Source: Neogemmobacter tilapiae (lineage in GTDB: Bacteria; Pseudomonadota; Alphaproteobacteria; Rhodobacterales; Rhodobacteraceae). From it: a stretch of DNA of 64,000 bases. Position 1 is the first letter of the stretch, and every line of letters begins with the position of its first letter. Position numbers and translations under genes: made by a program. Below the pieces are notes generated by a model, which made no database searches, had not been told where the DNA came from, and saw only the letters and a program-made list of their open reading frames with translations. The DNA lies in NCBI RefSeq assembly GCF_014652215.1, contig NZ_BMYJ01000001.1, forward strand, positions 530,734 through 594,733, given 5' to 3'. Below are positions 56,377 through 64,000 of this stretch, one piece after another.

Positions 56377-57333
56377 TCAGCGCGGCACCTCGATTTGATT
56401 GAGGATGTTTTCCAGCACCTGCGGCGCGCTGCGGCCTTCGATCTCTGCCGCCGGTCCCAGCACAATCCGGTGTCGCATCGCCGGAATAAATAGCCGTTTA
56501 ACATCGTCAGGAATAGCAAAGTCGCGCCCGGAAAGCGCGGCCAAAGCCCGCGCTGCACGCGCCACCGCGTCAGCGGCCCGGGTCGATGCCCCATGCGCGA
56601 TTTCCGGGTTCTCGCGCGTCGCACGCACCAGCCGCAGAATGTAGGCCAGAATGTCCTCTTTCAGGATGATCTGGTCGATCAGCCCCCGGCTTTCATCCAA
56701 GGCCGCCGAATCCAGCACCTTTTTTAGGCCGGCCGTTTCCAAGCCCGCCTCGATTGGCTGACCGGCATGTTGCTTGAGGATGGCCAATTCCACATCTTCT
56801 GGCGGAAAGTCGATGTCCAGCTTGAACAGGAAACGGTCCAGCTGCGCTTCGGGCAGCGGATAAGTGCCCTGCTGTTCGATGGGGTTCTGCGTCGCAATCA
56901 CGATAAAGTCGCGGCCCAGGGCGTGATCGGTCCCATCGATGCTGACGGTCCTTTCGTTCATCGCCTGCAACAGCGCGGCCTGGGTTTTCGGTGGCGCCCT
57001 GTTGATTTCATCGGCCAAAAGCACCTGCGAAAAGACGGGACCCTTGGTCAACACAAAAGCGTTGGTCTGAAAGTTAAAGATGGAGGTGCCCAGAATGTCC
57101 CCAGGCATCAGGTCCGGTGTAAATTGAACCCGCCCAAAGTCGAGTGCCAGAGAGGCTGCAAAGCTGCGCGCCAAAAGGGTTTTTGCTGTGCCGGGCGGGC
57201 CTTCCAGCAACACGTGGCCCCGGGCAAAAAGAGCCACAAGCAACAGGTCGATCACCTCGTCCTGGCCCAGCACGGTCCGCCCGATTTCGCCACGCAGAGC
57301 GTCGGCCCGCATGCGCAGTGTTTCAAGTGTCAT
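56377..57333 (-). CDS. MoxR-family AAA+ ATPase
   Basis: This 318-residue AAA+ ATPase has Walker A GPPGTAKT at 45-52 and Walker B LLADEI at 105-110 followed by [17 protein letters not shown]. Sensor 1 is [28 protein letters not shown]. MoxR ATPases act as chaperones for vWA-containing partners and metal-cofactor assembly. The partner here is presumably the adjacent DUF58 protein. It overlaps the DUF4350 stop by 11 bases. Confidence 0.94.
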   Translation of the reverse strand: MTLETLRMRADALRGEIGRTVLGQDEVIDLLLVALFARGHVLLEGPPGTAKTLLARSFAASLALDFGRVQFTPDLMPGDILGTSIFNFQTNAFVLTKGPVFSQVLLADEINRAPPKTQAALLQAMNERTVSIDGTDHALGRDFIVIATQNPIEQQGTYPLPEAQLDRFLFKLDIDFPPEDVELAILKQHAGQPIEAGLETAGLKKVLDSAALDESRGLIDQIILKEDILAYILRLVRATRENPEIAHGASTRAADAVARAARALAALSGRDFAIPDDVKRLFIPAMRHRIVLGPAAEIEGRSAPQVLENILNQIEVPR

Positions 57334-58627
57334 GGGTTATCTGCTCCAGAACCTGTTCCAGTTCGTCCACGTGTTGAATAGCCTCTGCCGCTGAAATTCG
57401 CAGCGGCAAATTGCGAAGGGTCGTCAGAATGACGTTCAGCCGGTCAACCTTGCCCGCATGGTGGCGGGCGACGTAGCGCAAGAAGCCCTGCTCCTCACCG
57501 ATCAGCCGTGCATGGGCCGGACCAACAAGCCGTGCCGCCGTCGCGGCGATGCGGGCTGCGGCGTATTCTGCCAGCAGGGGGCCATCCTGACCGGTCCGAC
57601 GCATAAGCCGCGCCCTTGCTCCGATGGCCTGCATCTTGCTGGCCCCAGCCCCCGCAGAGATGCGCGGCACAGGCCCCAGCCGCAGGCCGCCGCGCCACAG
57701 GAATAGCAGCAGAGTCATCGCCCCACCCAACCACATCGCCAGAAACGGCGGCTCCAAGAAGCGCGCCAAATCAGACCAACTGCGTTCCCGCTTGGGGGTG
57801 TTCTGGCGCGTCGAGAGCCAATCTTCCGGGCTGTAGTCAATGACCACATCCTTGCCCTGCGCCCGTGCCGCCACCAGGTCGCGCAGAATTCCAGCATTCT
57901 GCCCCAACCGAAGCCCGTGGTTGTTCAACAGGTCGGGATCGGCCAAGATCAACACCTTATCCGCACGCCCGGCCACCGGACACTCCCCCAAAACCATGCG
58001 CCCCAACTGGCCCACAACGGGCTCGCAGCCCGCTCCATCAAAGGTCTGGGCGACATAGAGCCTTGCCAACATCTGGCTTCCGTCTATCGCCATGTAGGAA
58101 TGGTCGGTAAAAGCCTGTCCGCTGCGCTGCAACAGCCCTCCCCTTTGCCCTGTCAGGCGTCGGAGGGTCTGCTCAACGGCGCGCGAATCAACCAAAAGCA
58201 CCGGATGGGCCAATCCCGTCAGCCGAACCCCACTCCGCCACTTCGGCAGCACCACCATCGTCGGAAGCGCCGCAGCTTTTGCCAGTATGGGGTTCAATTC
58301 CAGATCATACTCGTCGGATTGCATCAGATGCTGTTCATCCGTCACCGGAAAGGTCCGCGTCTGATCAAGCCGCGTATCGTAAAGCGGCACAAGCAGCAGG
58401 CCGATTTCATCCTGATTGATCGGCCAGTCGCCAAAGTAGCTTTGCGCCCTCGTCTCACCTGCGGCCAGCAACGACACCATGCCTTCAAGGCCCAGCCGCG
58501 AATATCGTAGCGCCTGCTGTCGTTGCGACGAAAGGTAAAACGCCGCGGCCAAGGCCATCAGCACCACCACCCCGACAACTAAATACTCAATCTTCGGGGC
58601 CGTCGGCGCGCCTTCCTTTTCACTCAT
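57323..58627 (-). CDS. DUF4350 protein
   Basis: The 434-residue protein has an N-terminal anchor (about 12-30, [17 protein letters not shown]). An extracytoplasmic glutamine-amidotransferase-like domain (about 35-250, with [14 protein letters not shown] and [21 protein letters not shown]) is followed by a second helix near 288-310 and a cytoplasmic C-terminal helical tail. The topology matches DUF4350 proteins that accompany MoxR systems. The gene overlaps both neighbours. Confidence 0.8.
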   Translation of the reverse strand: MSEKEGAPTAPKIEYLVVGVVVLMALAAAFYLSSQRQQALRYSRLGLEGMVSLLAAGETRAQSYFGDWPINQDEIGLLLVPLYDTRLDQTRTFPVTDEQHLMQSDEYDLELNPILAKAAALPTMVVLPKWRSGVRLTGLAHPVLLVDSRAVEQTLRRLTGQRGGLLQRSGQAFTDHSYMAIDGSQMLARLYVAQTFDGAGCEPVVGQLGRMVLGECPVAGRADKVLILADPDLLNNHGLRLGQNAGILRDLVAARAQGKDVVIDYSPEDWLSTRQNTPKRERSWSDLARFLEPPFLAMWLGGAMTLLLFLWRGGLRLGPVPRISAGAGASKMQAIGARARLMRRTGQDGPLLAEYAAARIAATAARLVGPAHARLIGEEQGFLRYVARHHAGKVDRLNVILTTLRNLPLRISAAEAIQHVDELEQVLEQITHDT

Positions 58628-59382
58628 CCCGCAGTGCCCCCCAGCAGAGGCCGCGCATTCTGCAACTGGCTGACAAATTCTTCTTCGCTTACGTCACGAT
58701 TGCCAAATTGCGCCCATTCCCCCGCCAAGACCAGCCGCTGCAAAGCCTCCAGATGCTCTTGTTTCTTTGGAATATGCCGCAGGGCATCGCGAGCCGTCCA
58801 GCTGTCCTGCAATAGAACGCCGTTCGCCGCAACGGTCCGAACAAGTGCTAAACGTGCCAACAAAATCAACGCCAAACGCCGGTCAGGTAGCGATAGAATA
58901 GTTTGCAAATCAGTCAGCGGCCCCGAATCGACCAGTCCCGGTGACCGTTGATTCCGCCGCGCCCGAGCAACATTTGGTGCCTCTTCTTTTGCAGAAAGAA
59001 CGATATTCCCACCAAAATTGAACACCAGAACAAGCATCGCGACCAGCAGAACGGCCGCGACAACTGCCACCATATTCGTCATCGAACCGACATCGGGACC
59101 ATCAATGCCGGGAGGTGCCGGCGGTGCCTGGCCCGTTGCGAGTTTCGGGGCTGCCCCGGCTGGATCGAAATAGGCCACGTCTGTGTCAATCCGGCCAAAG
59201 CGCACGGCATCCAAATAGGCCTGGCCTTCTGGCAAGACCTCCATCGGCTGTGAAACGGCCTCTTGGGCGGCTACCCCGGTTGGAGACCACCCTAATGTCA
59301 GCGCCAGAAAAAGACAAAGAACACCACGCATTACCAGAAGGCTAGTCGATGGAAGCCTGCTCTGCAATCCGTTGTGCCGCAT
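58624..59382 (-). CDS. DUF4129-like membrane protein of the MoxR cluster
   Basis: The 252-residue product has an N-terminal signal/anchor (MRGVLCLFLALTLGWSPTGVAAQ at an internal Met, 59331). An extracytoplasmic stretch follows, then one helix (about 107-128, MVAVVAAVLLVAMLVLVFNF) and a cytoplasmic helical domain. LARLALVRTVAANGVLLQDSWTARDALRHIP in that domain resembles the DUF4129 C-terminal region. It starts 3 bases after the glycerate kinase stop (ATG 59382), or 54 bases after it at 59331 if the signal peptide is N-terminal. The stop overlaps DUF4350. Confidence 0.65.
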   Translation of the reverse strand: MRHNGLQSRLPSTSLLVMRGVLCLFLALTLGWSPTGVAAQEAVSQPMEVLPEGQAYLDAVRFGRIDTDVAYFDPAGAAPKLATGQAPPAPPGIDGPDVGSMTNMVAVVAAVLLVAMLVLVFNFGGNIVLSAKEEAPNVARARRNQRSPGLVDSGPLTDLQTILSLPDRRLALILLARLALVRTVAANGVLLQDSWTARDALRHIPKKQEHLEALQRLVLAGEWAQFGNRDVSEEEFVSQLQNARPLLGGTAG

Positions 59383-59385
59383 TGA

Positions 59386-60636
59386 TTAGGTCAGCAGAAT
59401 CGCTCGAAAGTCATTCACATTGGTCAAGGTCGGTCCCGTGATCACCTGATCCCCCAGCGCCGCAAAAAAACGGTGGGCATCATTTCGTGCCAAAGCTAGG
59501 CTTGCATCCTCCCCTAGACGCTGGGCCTTTGCCAAAGTATCCGGCCCGATGACAGCCCCAGCGACCTCGGCCCCACCGTCGACGCCATCTGTGTCGCCGG
59601 CCAGCGCATGAATGCCCTCCGCGCCGTTCAACGCCAAGGCCAACGCCAGGCAGAACTCTGCATTGGGTCCGCCAAGACCGTCGCCCCGCCGGGTCACGGT
59701 CAGTTCGCCGCCCGACAGCAAAAGCAGGGGCGGCGCCCCCGGCTTGCGATCTGCGGCCAGCTGCATGACCAATCGGGCTTGATCGACCGCCACCTCTCGC
59801 GCTTCACCCTCCAACCGGTCGCTCAAGACCTGAACTTGCCAGCCTGCCCGACGCCCCATATCTGCCGCCGCAGCCAGAGATTGCGCAGGGGCCGCAATGA
59901 TCCGGTTTTCGACACGCGCCAACCGCGGATCGCCCGGCGCGATCACCCCGCTTGGCCGCAGCAAAGCTGCCCTGACAGAGTCTGGCAAGGGCAGTTGCCA
60001 GCGCAAAGCCACCGCCCGCGCGTCTTCGAGCGTTGAACTATCGCCGATGGTCGGCCCCGATCCGATGAAGGCCGGATCGTCGCCCGGCACGTCCGAGATC
60101 ATCAAAGCCAGCATCCGCGCCGGATAGGCCGCAGCGGCCAATTGCCCGCCCTTTACCCGGCTCAGATGTTTGCGCAGAGTATTCATCCGGTCAATCGGGG
60201 CACCGGAGGCCAGAAGCATTGCATTCACTGCCTGCTTTTCTGCCAGTGACACGCCATCTATCGGCGCGCACAGCAGGGCCGATGCACCGCCAGAAATCAA
60301 CGCCAGAACGAAATCCCCTTCGCCCAGTGGGGCCAATAGGTCGAGCATCCGCTCGGTCGCGACCATCCCTGCCGCATCGGGGACCGGATGACTTGCCTCA
60401 ACAATCTCAATTCCTTGACAGGGTCGACCATGGCCATGACGCGTGATCACGAGACCATCGCAAGGCCCCCAAGCCGCCTCAACCGCTTCGGCCATTCTCG
60501 CACTGGCTTTGCCCGCTCCCACAACAAGCACCCGGCCTTCGGGCTTCGCTGGAAGAAAACGAGCCAAAGACCGCATCGGATCGGCCACTTCGATGGATCG
60601 TTCGAACAATTTTCGCAACAAGTCTTTATGATTCAT
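59386..60636 (-). CDS. Type II glycerate kinase (GckA/GLYCTK family)
   Basis: The 416-residue protein shows the DUF4147 N-terminal domain (VLVVGAGKASARMAEAVEAAWG, VLALISGGASALLCAPIDGV). A MOFRL-type C-terminal domain contains PPLLLLSGGELTVTRRGDGLGGPNAEFCLALAL and LAGDTDGVDGGAEVAGAVI. It phosphorylates D-glycerate, usually to 2-phosphoglycerate. It is the first gene of the overlapping MoxR cluster, although its function has no clear link to it. A 17-bp palindrome lies 12 bases upstream of its ATG. Confidence 0.93.
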   Translation of the reverse strand: MNHKDLLRKLFERSIEVADPMRSLARFLPAKPEGRVLVVGAGKASARMAEAVEAAWGPCDGLVITRHGHGRPCQGIEIVEASHPVPDAAGMVATERMLDLLAPLGEGDFVLALISGGASALLCAPIDGVSLAEKQAVNAMLLASGAPIDRMNTLRKHLSRVKGGQLAAAAYPARMLALMISDVPGDDPAFIGSGPTIGDSSTLEDARAVALRWQLPLPDSVRAALLRPSGVIAPGDPRLARVENRIIAAPAQSLAAAADMGRRAGWQVQVLSDRLEGEAREVAVDQARLVMQLAADRKPGAPPLLLLSGGELTVTRRGDGLGGPNAEFCLALALALNGAEGIHALAGDTDGVDGGAEVAGAVIGPDTLAKAQRLGEDASLALARNDAHRFFAALGDQVITGPTLTNVNDFRAILLT

Positions 60637-60977
60637 TCCGTGTCGCCCTGAAGTTCAACTTCAGCAAGTGTGGCAGAAGGGGCTGCCCAGACAAAGATGC
60701 CGTCTGCCTTAGACACGGTATTTGGCCGATTGATGTCAAACTCCGACCGGCATTTTTAGGGGTTTTGGTTGTAGTGGCAGAACTTGACCTTGACCGAACT
60801 TCAACACGGCTGGATCCCACGGCGTCGTCTCAGCAGCGGACAGAGGCGACGCCACTTTATTTTGCGACCCGCCTGCATGTGTTCGTGCCCATGCTTTACG
60901 GGCCTCCACTATAAATCGCCGGATTGCGAAATTGAAAACCGCCCTGTTGTTTCCTTCAGAGCTCTTCTTTCATTGGC
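60637..60977. other. 341-base gap without a recognisable gene
   Basis: This interval separates the glycerate kinase gene from the ABC exporter genes. It holds the palindrome CTGAAGTT-C-AACTTCAG (60648-60664) and a related AACTTCAA/GACCTTGACC region (about 60785-60805). Short frames on both strands have arginine/serine-rich, non-protein-like composition and weak ribosome sites. I see no RNA gene, transposase fragment or long repeat in it. Confidence 0.6.
60648..60664. promoter_or_regulatory. 17-bp palindrome upstream of the glycerate kinase gene
   Basis: CTGAAGTT and AACTTCAG flank a single C and lie 12 bases before the start codon. This is a plausible operator or leader hairpin that could affect translation of the first cistron of the MoxR cluster. 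Confidence 0.4.
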
Positions 60978-62612
60978 TTAGTCGAAAGCTTCCGCCACGA
61001 CAAACCGTCTGAAAGCATATTGCATCACGATCACTGCCACGCCCGCAATCAAAATCAATGACAGCCAACTGGCCAAAGCTGGCAGGAGCAATGTGGTCTT
61101 GAACATCATGAAGGTGATGGAACCAACCCCAATCGCCAAGGACACAGCGACGACGATAACAGAGGCCTTTGCGATGAATTCGATCAGAGCCCGGCCCAGA
61201 AACTCAAAATCCGCCCGGCCCATCGGGATAAGCTTGGCCGGAAACAGCAGAAAGATCGTGTTTTCGATCGCGTAGATGAGCAGCGTCAAAGGGAGTGCAA
61301 AGGCCGCCAGCGCCAGAGCAACCGGCGCCGCCATGCTTTCTTCAAACAAAAAGACGCTGACAATCATTGTCAGTGCAATGAGGTAGGCCAAAAGCACCTG
61401 AACCACGAGTTGCCCCATGCAGATGCGCCAAGGCGCGATGGGCAGGGTCTTGTAGGTCTCCATCCGCGTGAGGTCGCCGCGAAAATCGCAGATCAAGGTG
61501 CGCGGAAGGATGTAGCCGAAAAAGAAGAAAAGCGCGACCATCGCACGGTCGCCGATGATCGATATCCCGGCCATCGACGAAAGCGGGCCTGTGCAGCCGG
61601 CACCGACAAGGAAGACGGCGATCAGTTTTGAGGAGTTGCGGACGGCCTTGATGGCCTGACGCCAAGCCATCGGCCCCAGCCCGCCCAGCATCGGCGCGTG
61701 GCGGATCGAGGGAATCTCGCTGCGTTCGGTGGCCCAGAACGACCCGCCCTGCTTCATACGCTCCCACCGGTCGCTCATCCGGGCGTGTTCCCGCAGCGAG
61801 CGTTCGGAGGTGTGGCCATCAAGCCGGATAACGGCCCACAACAGCGCAACATTGATCAGGGTCGCAACGGTGGCCCAAAGGGCCAGCTGCGGGAAAAGGG
61901 TTTGCGCGAGAAACAGTTCAGCGAAGGGGATATAGGGGATCAGGATGACGGTGCCGATCCACGATTGCCGCAGGCCGGACAGAAGGTCGAACAGGTTGTA
62001 GTCAGGGGAGGCCCAAGCATAGGCGATGGCGGCCAGCGCGACAGTGCAGATCACCCCGGTTACAGGCCATTTGAGCCGCGCAAAGCGGGTGCCTTCGACC
62101 TTTTGCCAAGCCATGCCTACGGCCGCACTGTTCAACTGAACAAAGAGAAGCGTCAGAAACGAGGCGGTAAAGGCTGACAGAACAGAACCGGTTTGCGACT
62201 GCGCAAAGGGTGCGATGAGCGCGGCGCTGAGGGCGGCACCGGTCGCATAGGCGATGAATTTGTAGAGGATCAGGTCGCGGCGGCTGAAGGGGCCAACAAA
62301 GAGAAGATTGATCTCGGTTGGCGAAAAATGAAACGAAGGCCCGGTCGTCAGCAGGACCGTCAGAAGCGTCATCGCGAGCAGGGAAAGCGGCATGAAGGTG
62401 TCGATTTGATCGCGAAGCACCGGTGAAGCGAGGCCAGCCCCATCAAACAGCTGCGTCTTTGGGTTCAGCTGACCTGTCGTGATCAGCAGCCAAGCGATGC
62501 CGCCCAGAACAAGGAAGAACAGCACGCCGCGAAGGCTTGCCAACTGCATCAGCCGCAGGCGAAGCCCGCCGCGCATGCGCATGGCCAGAAGGCGAAGAAG
62601 CGCTGAATCCAT
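60978..62612 (-). CDS. ABC-2-type exporter permease
   Basis: This 544-residue membrane protein has an N-terminal helix (LRGVLFFLVLGGIAWLL) and the segment HFSPTEINLLFVGPFSRRDLILYKF, typical of putative ABC exporter permeases. Several C-terminal helices follow (FLVGAGCTGPLSS..., PVALALAAFALPLTLLIYAIENTIFLLFPAKLIP). It is coupled to the ATPase gene upstream with a gap of 3 bases. The substrate is unknown. Confidence 0.8.
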   Translation of the reverse strand: MDSALLRLLAMRMRGGLRLRLMQLASLRGVLFFLVLGGIAWLLITTGQLNPKTQLFDGAGLASPVLRDQIDTFMPLSLLAMTLLTVLLTTGPSFHFSPTEINLLFVGPFSRRDLILYKFIAYATGAALSAALIAPFAQSQTGSVLSAFTASFLTLLFVQLNSAAVGMAWQKVEGTRFARLKWPVTGVICTVALAAIAYAWASPDYNLFDLLSGLRQSWIGTVILIPYIPFAELFLAQTLFPQLALWATVATLINVALLWAVIRLDGHTSERSLREHARMSDRWERMKQGGSFWATERSEIPSIRHAPMLGGLGPMAWRQAIKAVRNSSKLIAVFLVGAGCTGPLSSMAGISIIGDRAMVALFFFFGYILPRTLICDFRGDLTRMETYKTLPIAPWRICMGQLVVQVLLAYLIALTMIVSVFLFEESMAAPVALALAAFALPLTLLIYAIENTIFLLFPAKLIPMGRADFEFLGRALIEFIAKASVIVVAVSLAIGVGSITFMMFKTTLLLPALASWLSLILIAGVAVIVMQYAFRRFVVAEAFD

Positions 62613-62615
62613 GGC

Positions 62616-63356
62616 TCAGACTTCACCCATCTGCTTGTCTTGTGTGATCGTGAAATAAGCCGCCTCAAGGGCCGAATTGCTGTCGGATTGGCCAAATTCG
62701 GTGAGGATATCGCCCATGGTGCCAAAGCGGCGGCATTCGCCCAGGTTCAGCACCATGACATGTGTGCAGAGCGTCTCGAACAGGCTGAGAAGATGCGAGC
62801 TGATGATCACGGCGGCACCGTCGCGGGCGCGTTCGCGGATAGCCTGCTGAATGCCGCGGATGCCTTGGGGGTCAAGCCCGGTCAGAGGCTCATCGAAAAG
62901 GATGACTTTCGGGTCGTGCAAGAAGGCACAAGCGATGGCCACTTTCTGGCGCATGCCGCGGGACAGGTTATGAACCAGCGTGTCGCGCTTATGGGAAAGT
63001 TCAAAGGACTGAAGCAGGGCCTCGGCCTGACGCTCAAAATTGGCGACCCTGTAGGCAGCGGCGGTAAAGGCGAGATGTTCCCAAACCGTCAAAGTGTCGA
63101 ACAGCCTTGGGTCGTCCGGAATGTAGCCAAGGTTCTGTTTGGCCGCGATGGGGTCTTTGACGATGTCATGGCCCGCGACCAAGAGGTGCCCGGAGGTCGG
63201 TGGAACAATGCCGCAGAGGGCCCGCAAGGTGGTCGTCTTGCCCGCCCCGTTCGGCCCGACCAGTCCAAGAATTTGGCCCGGCCGGACCTTAAAGCTGAGA
63301 TCCTTGACGGCGGCGAAGCCTTTGTAGTGCTTGGTGAAGTTCGTGACAGTGATCAT
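62616..63356 (-). CDS. ABC-2-type exporter ATP-binding protein
   Basis: This 246-residue ABC ATPase has Walker A GLVGPNGAGKTTT, signature LSRGMRQKVAIACAFL and Walker B VILFDEPLTGLDPQG. It is the CcmA/drug-exporter type that pairs with ABC-2 permeases. ATG 63356 (MITVTNFTKHYKGF) is the family start; the longer frame from 63401 adds unrelated residues. Confidence 0.92.
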   Translation of the reverse strand: MITVTNFTKHYKGFAAVKDLSFKVRPGQILGLVGPNGAGKTTTLRALCGIVPPTSGHLLVAGHDIVKDPIAAKQNLGYIPDDPRLFDTLTVWEHLAFTAAAYRVANFERQAEALLQSFELSHKRDTLVHNLSRGMRQKVAIACAFLHDPKVILFDEPLTGLDPQGIRGIQQAIRERARDGAAVIISSHLLSLFETLCTHVMVLNLGECRRFGTMGDILTEFGQSDSNSALEAAYFTITQDKQMGEV

Positions 63357-63537
63357 GAATATCTGCTCGTCAGGCGGTGCGCTGCCACAGTAGAGCGGCA
63401 AATCCGAAATGGAAATGGGGATTGGGACATAATGACCTCCATCTTCATGTGTTCAAGATAAGCAAGAATGAACACACGGGCGAGCTATCGCTCCTTGAGC
63501 GCCACTGCGGCTATCGCCTAGAACTGGGGGCTGACAC

Positions 63538-63849
63538 GTGGCCATTCGCGTCCAGGAGGCGGCATCGCTGCGGCTTGACGCGATTGACCGCTACACGCGC
63601 GACCGCTGGGGTGCAGAGTAGCCGGATCGGGACATTACCGAACTCTTCGCGGCGTTCGACCAGATCGAAAGCCACGGCGTTATTTCAGGCCCCATCCCGG
63701 CCGAGTTCCGGGCGGAGGGCCTCTACTTCCGGCACACCCATCATTTCGTATACTGGCGGCGTCTATCGAACGGGGACGTCGGCATCGGGACGATCCTGCA
63801 CGAGCGGATGCACCAGATGGAGCGGTTTCTGAATGATAATCCGAAGTGA
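63538..63849 (+). pseudogene. ParE/RelE-type toxin gene with an in-frame stop
   Basis: From GTG 63538 the frame reads IRVQEAASLRLDAIDRYTRDRWG and then meets TAG at 63619-63621. It continues in the same frame for 75 codons (DITELFAAFDQIESHGVISG, FRHTHHFVYWRRLSNGDVGI, ILHERMHQMERF) to TGA at 63847. The whole is a ParE/RelE-superfamily toxin of normal length, about 103 residues. The TAG lies where Gln (CAG) is usual, so one C-to-T change is enough to explain it. No antitoxin gene is recognisable in the 180 bases upstream. Confidence 0.78.
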
Positions 63850-63933
63850 CAGCTGTCTCTGGCGACGATTATCCGCCCCGTCGATGGGGGCCTCGTCAAA
63901 CGTTGACCTATTGTTGGCTGGTGCGGAGGAACG

Positions 63934-63954
63934 GAAAAGCCGCCCCGCGGGGCG
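63934..63954 (-). terminator. Intrinsic terminator of the edge tRNA gene
   Basis: On the minus strand the self-complementary CGCCCCGCGGGGCG (63941-63954) is followed by GCTTTTCC. It lies about 30 bases past the 3' end of the tRNA-like sequence, as expected for its terminator. Confidence 0.6.
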
Positions 63955-63985
63955 TTGTTCGTGTCTTTGATCTTACGCGATTTTC

Positions 63986-64000
63986 TGGTTGCGGGGGCAG
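63986..64000 (-). tRNA. 3' end of a tRNA gene, probably initiator tRNA-fMet (cut by the window edge)
   Basis: The minus-strand sequence ends CTGCCCCCGCAACCA: an encoded CCA tail, discriminator A and acceptor strand CCCCCGCA preceded by the start of the T stem. Alphaproteobacterial initiator tRNAs end with a very similar acceptor. Only 15 bases are inside the window, so the anticodon cannot be read and another isoacceptor is possible. Confidence 0.5.

Noticed and set aside
60784..60981. A 65-codon frame in the gap before the ABC exporter
   Set aside because: It has no ribosome binding site, a Cys/Arg/His-rich random composition and an overlap with the permease 3' end.
63377..63832. A 151-codon frame at the right end
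   Set aside because: It is out of frame with the clearly recognisable ParE/RelE toxin reading and is rich in Arg/Ser/Thr without motifs.

Overview
The window is GC-rich chromosomal DNA from an alphaproteobacterium, most likely a member of the Rhodobacterales (Rhodobacter/Roseobacter group). The evidence is the c-type cytochrome block ccmA-B-C-D-G, a SmoEFGK/MtlK polyol operon, the Pcm-like/TolC pair, a divergent PopZ-like protein and a small 108-residue protein of a type I associate with this order. This placement comes from reading the proteins, not from a database search. Coding density is high. Most genes are metabolic or housekeeping, and no intact prophage, insertion sequence or CRISPR array is visible.

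Layout. 1-4969: a cut EamA transporter, an LpxL/HtrB-type acyltransferase, a secreted DUF1223 protein and aconitase acnA. 5018-8704: three RTX-type (glycine/aspartate-rich, calcium-binding) secreted-protein paralogues on the minus strand, with a 48-codon orphan ORF between two of them. 8763-11435: ccmABCDG on the minus strand. 11529-17441: an aldo/keto reductase, serS, then yajC-secD-secF and an Mth938-like gene. 17716-19774: a lytic transglycosylase, a membrane-anchored LuxR-type regulator, a cytochrome b561-like protein and a PepSY protein. 19975-24917: ssb, a DUF59 Fe-S assembly gene, a SatD-like/DUF3307 pair preceded by a hairpin array, a LysR regulator, an IscA/SufA-type gene and tpiA. 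24974-27072: an EamA transporter translationally coupled to a cytochrome P450. 27197-28043: two tandem small secreted paralogues of unknown family. 28117-32957: DUF3422, D-lyxose isomerase, a PuuD-like amidohydrolase, a DUF305 protein and a class V aminotransferase. 33038-39715: an ABC half-transporter, ygfZ, efp, a small conserved gene, a PopZ-like gene, tolC and a Pcm-like methyltransferase.

39832-43436 encodes a large secreted von Willebrand A protein coupled to a polytopic membrane protein. 43562-50886 is a polyol (sorbitol/mannitol type) operon: HAD phosphatase, SorC-family regulator, SmoEFGK-type ABC importer and a long-chain polyol dehydrogenase. Two inverted repeats sit at its internal promoter, and a strong hairpin plus T-tract follows the binding-protein gene. 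50992-53013 holds an HPP-CBS membrane protein and a YciC-like membrane protein. 53167-60636 is a tightly overlapping minus-strand cluster: glycerate kinase, a DUF4129-like membrane protein, DUF4350, MoxR ATPase, DUF58, SpoIIM and RDD. It is a recurrent but mechanistically undefined MoxR system. 60978-63356 is a two-gene ABC-2 exporter. The right edge carries a ParE/RelE-type toxin gene broken by one in-frame TAG and the 3' end of a tRNA that looks like initiator tRNA-Met.

Two families of dispersed intergenic repeats are visible. One is a 245-bp element bounded by 28-bp inverted repeats (17452-17696), with a partial copy at 30246-30327. The other is a C-rich/G-rich paired element (12521-12639 and 31646-31760). 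The least explained material is the MoxR/DUF58/SpoIIM/RDD cluster, the vWA protein with its membrane partner, the secreted paralogue pair, and the SatD-like/DUF3307 locus.
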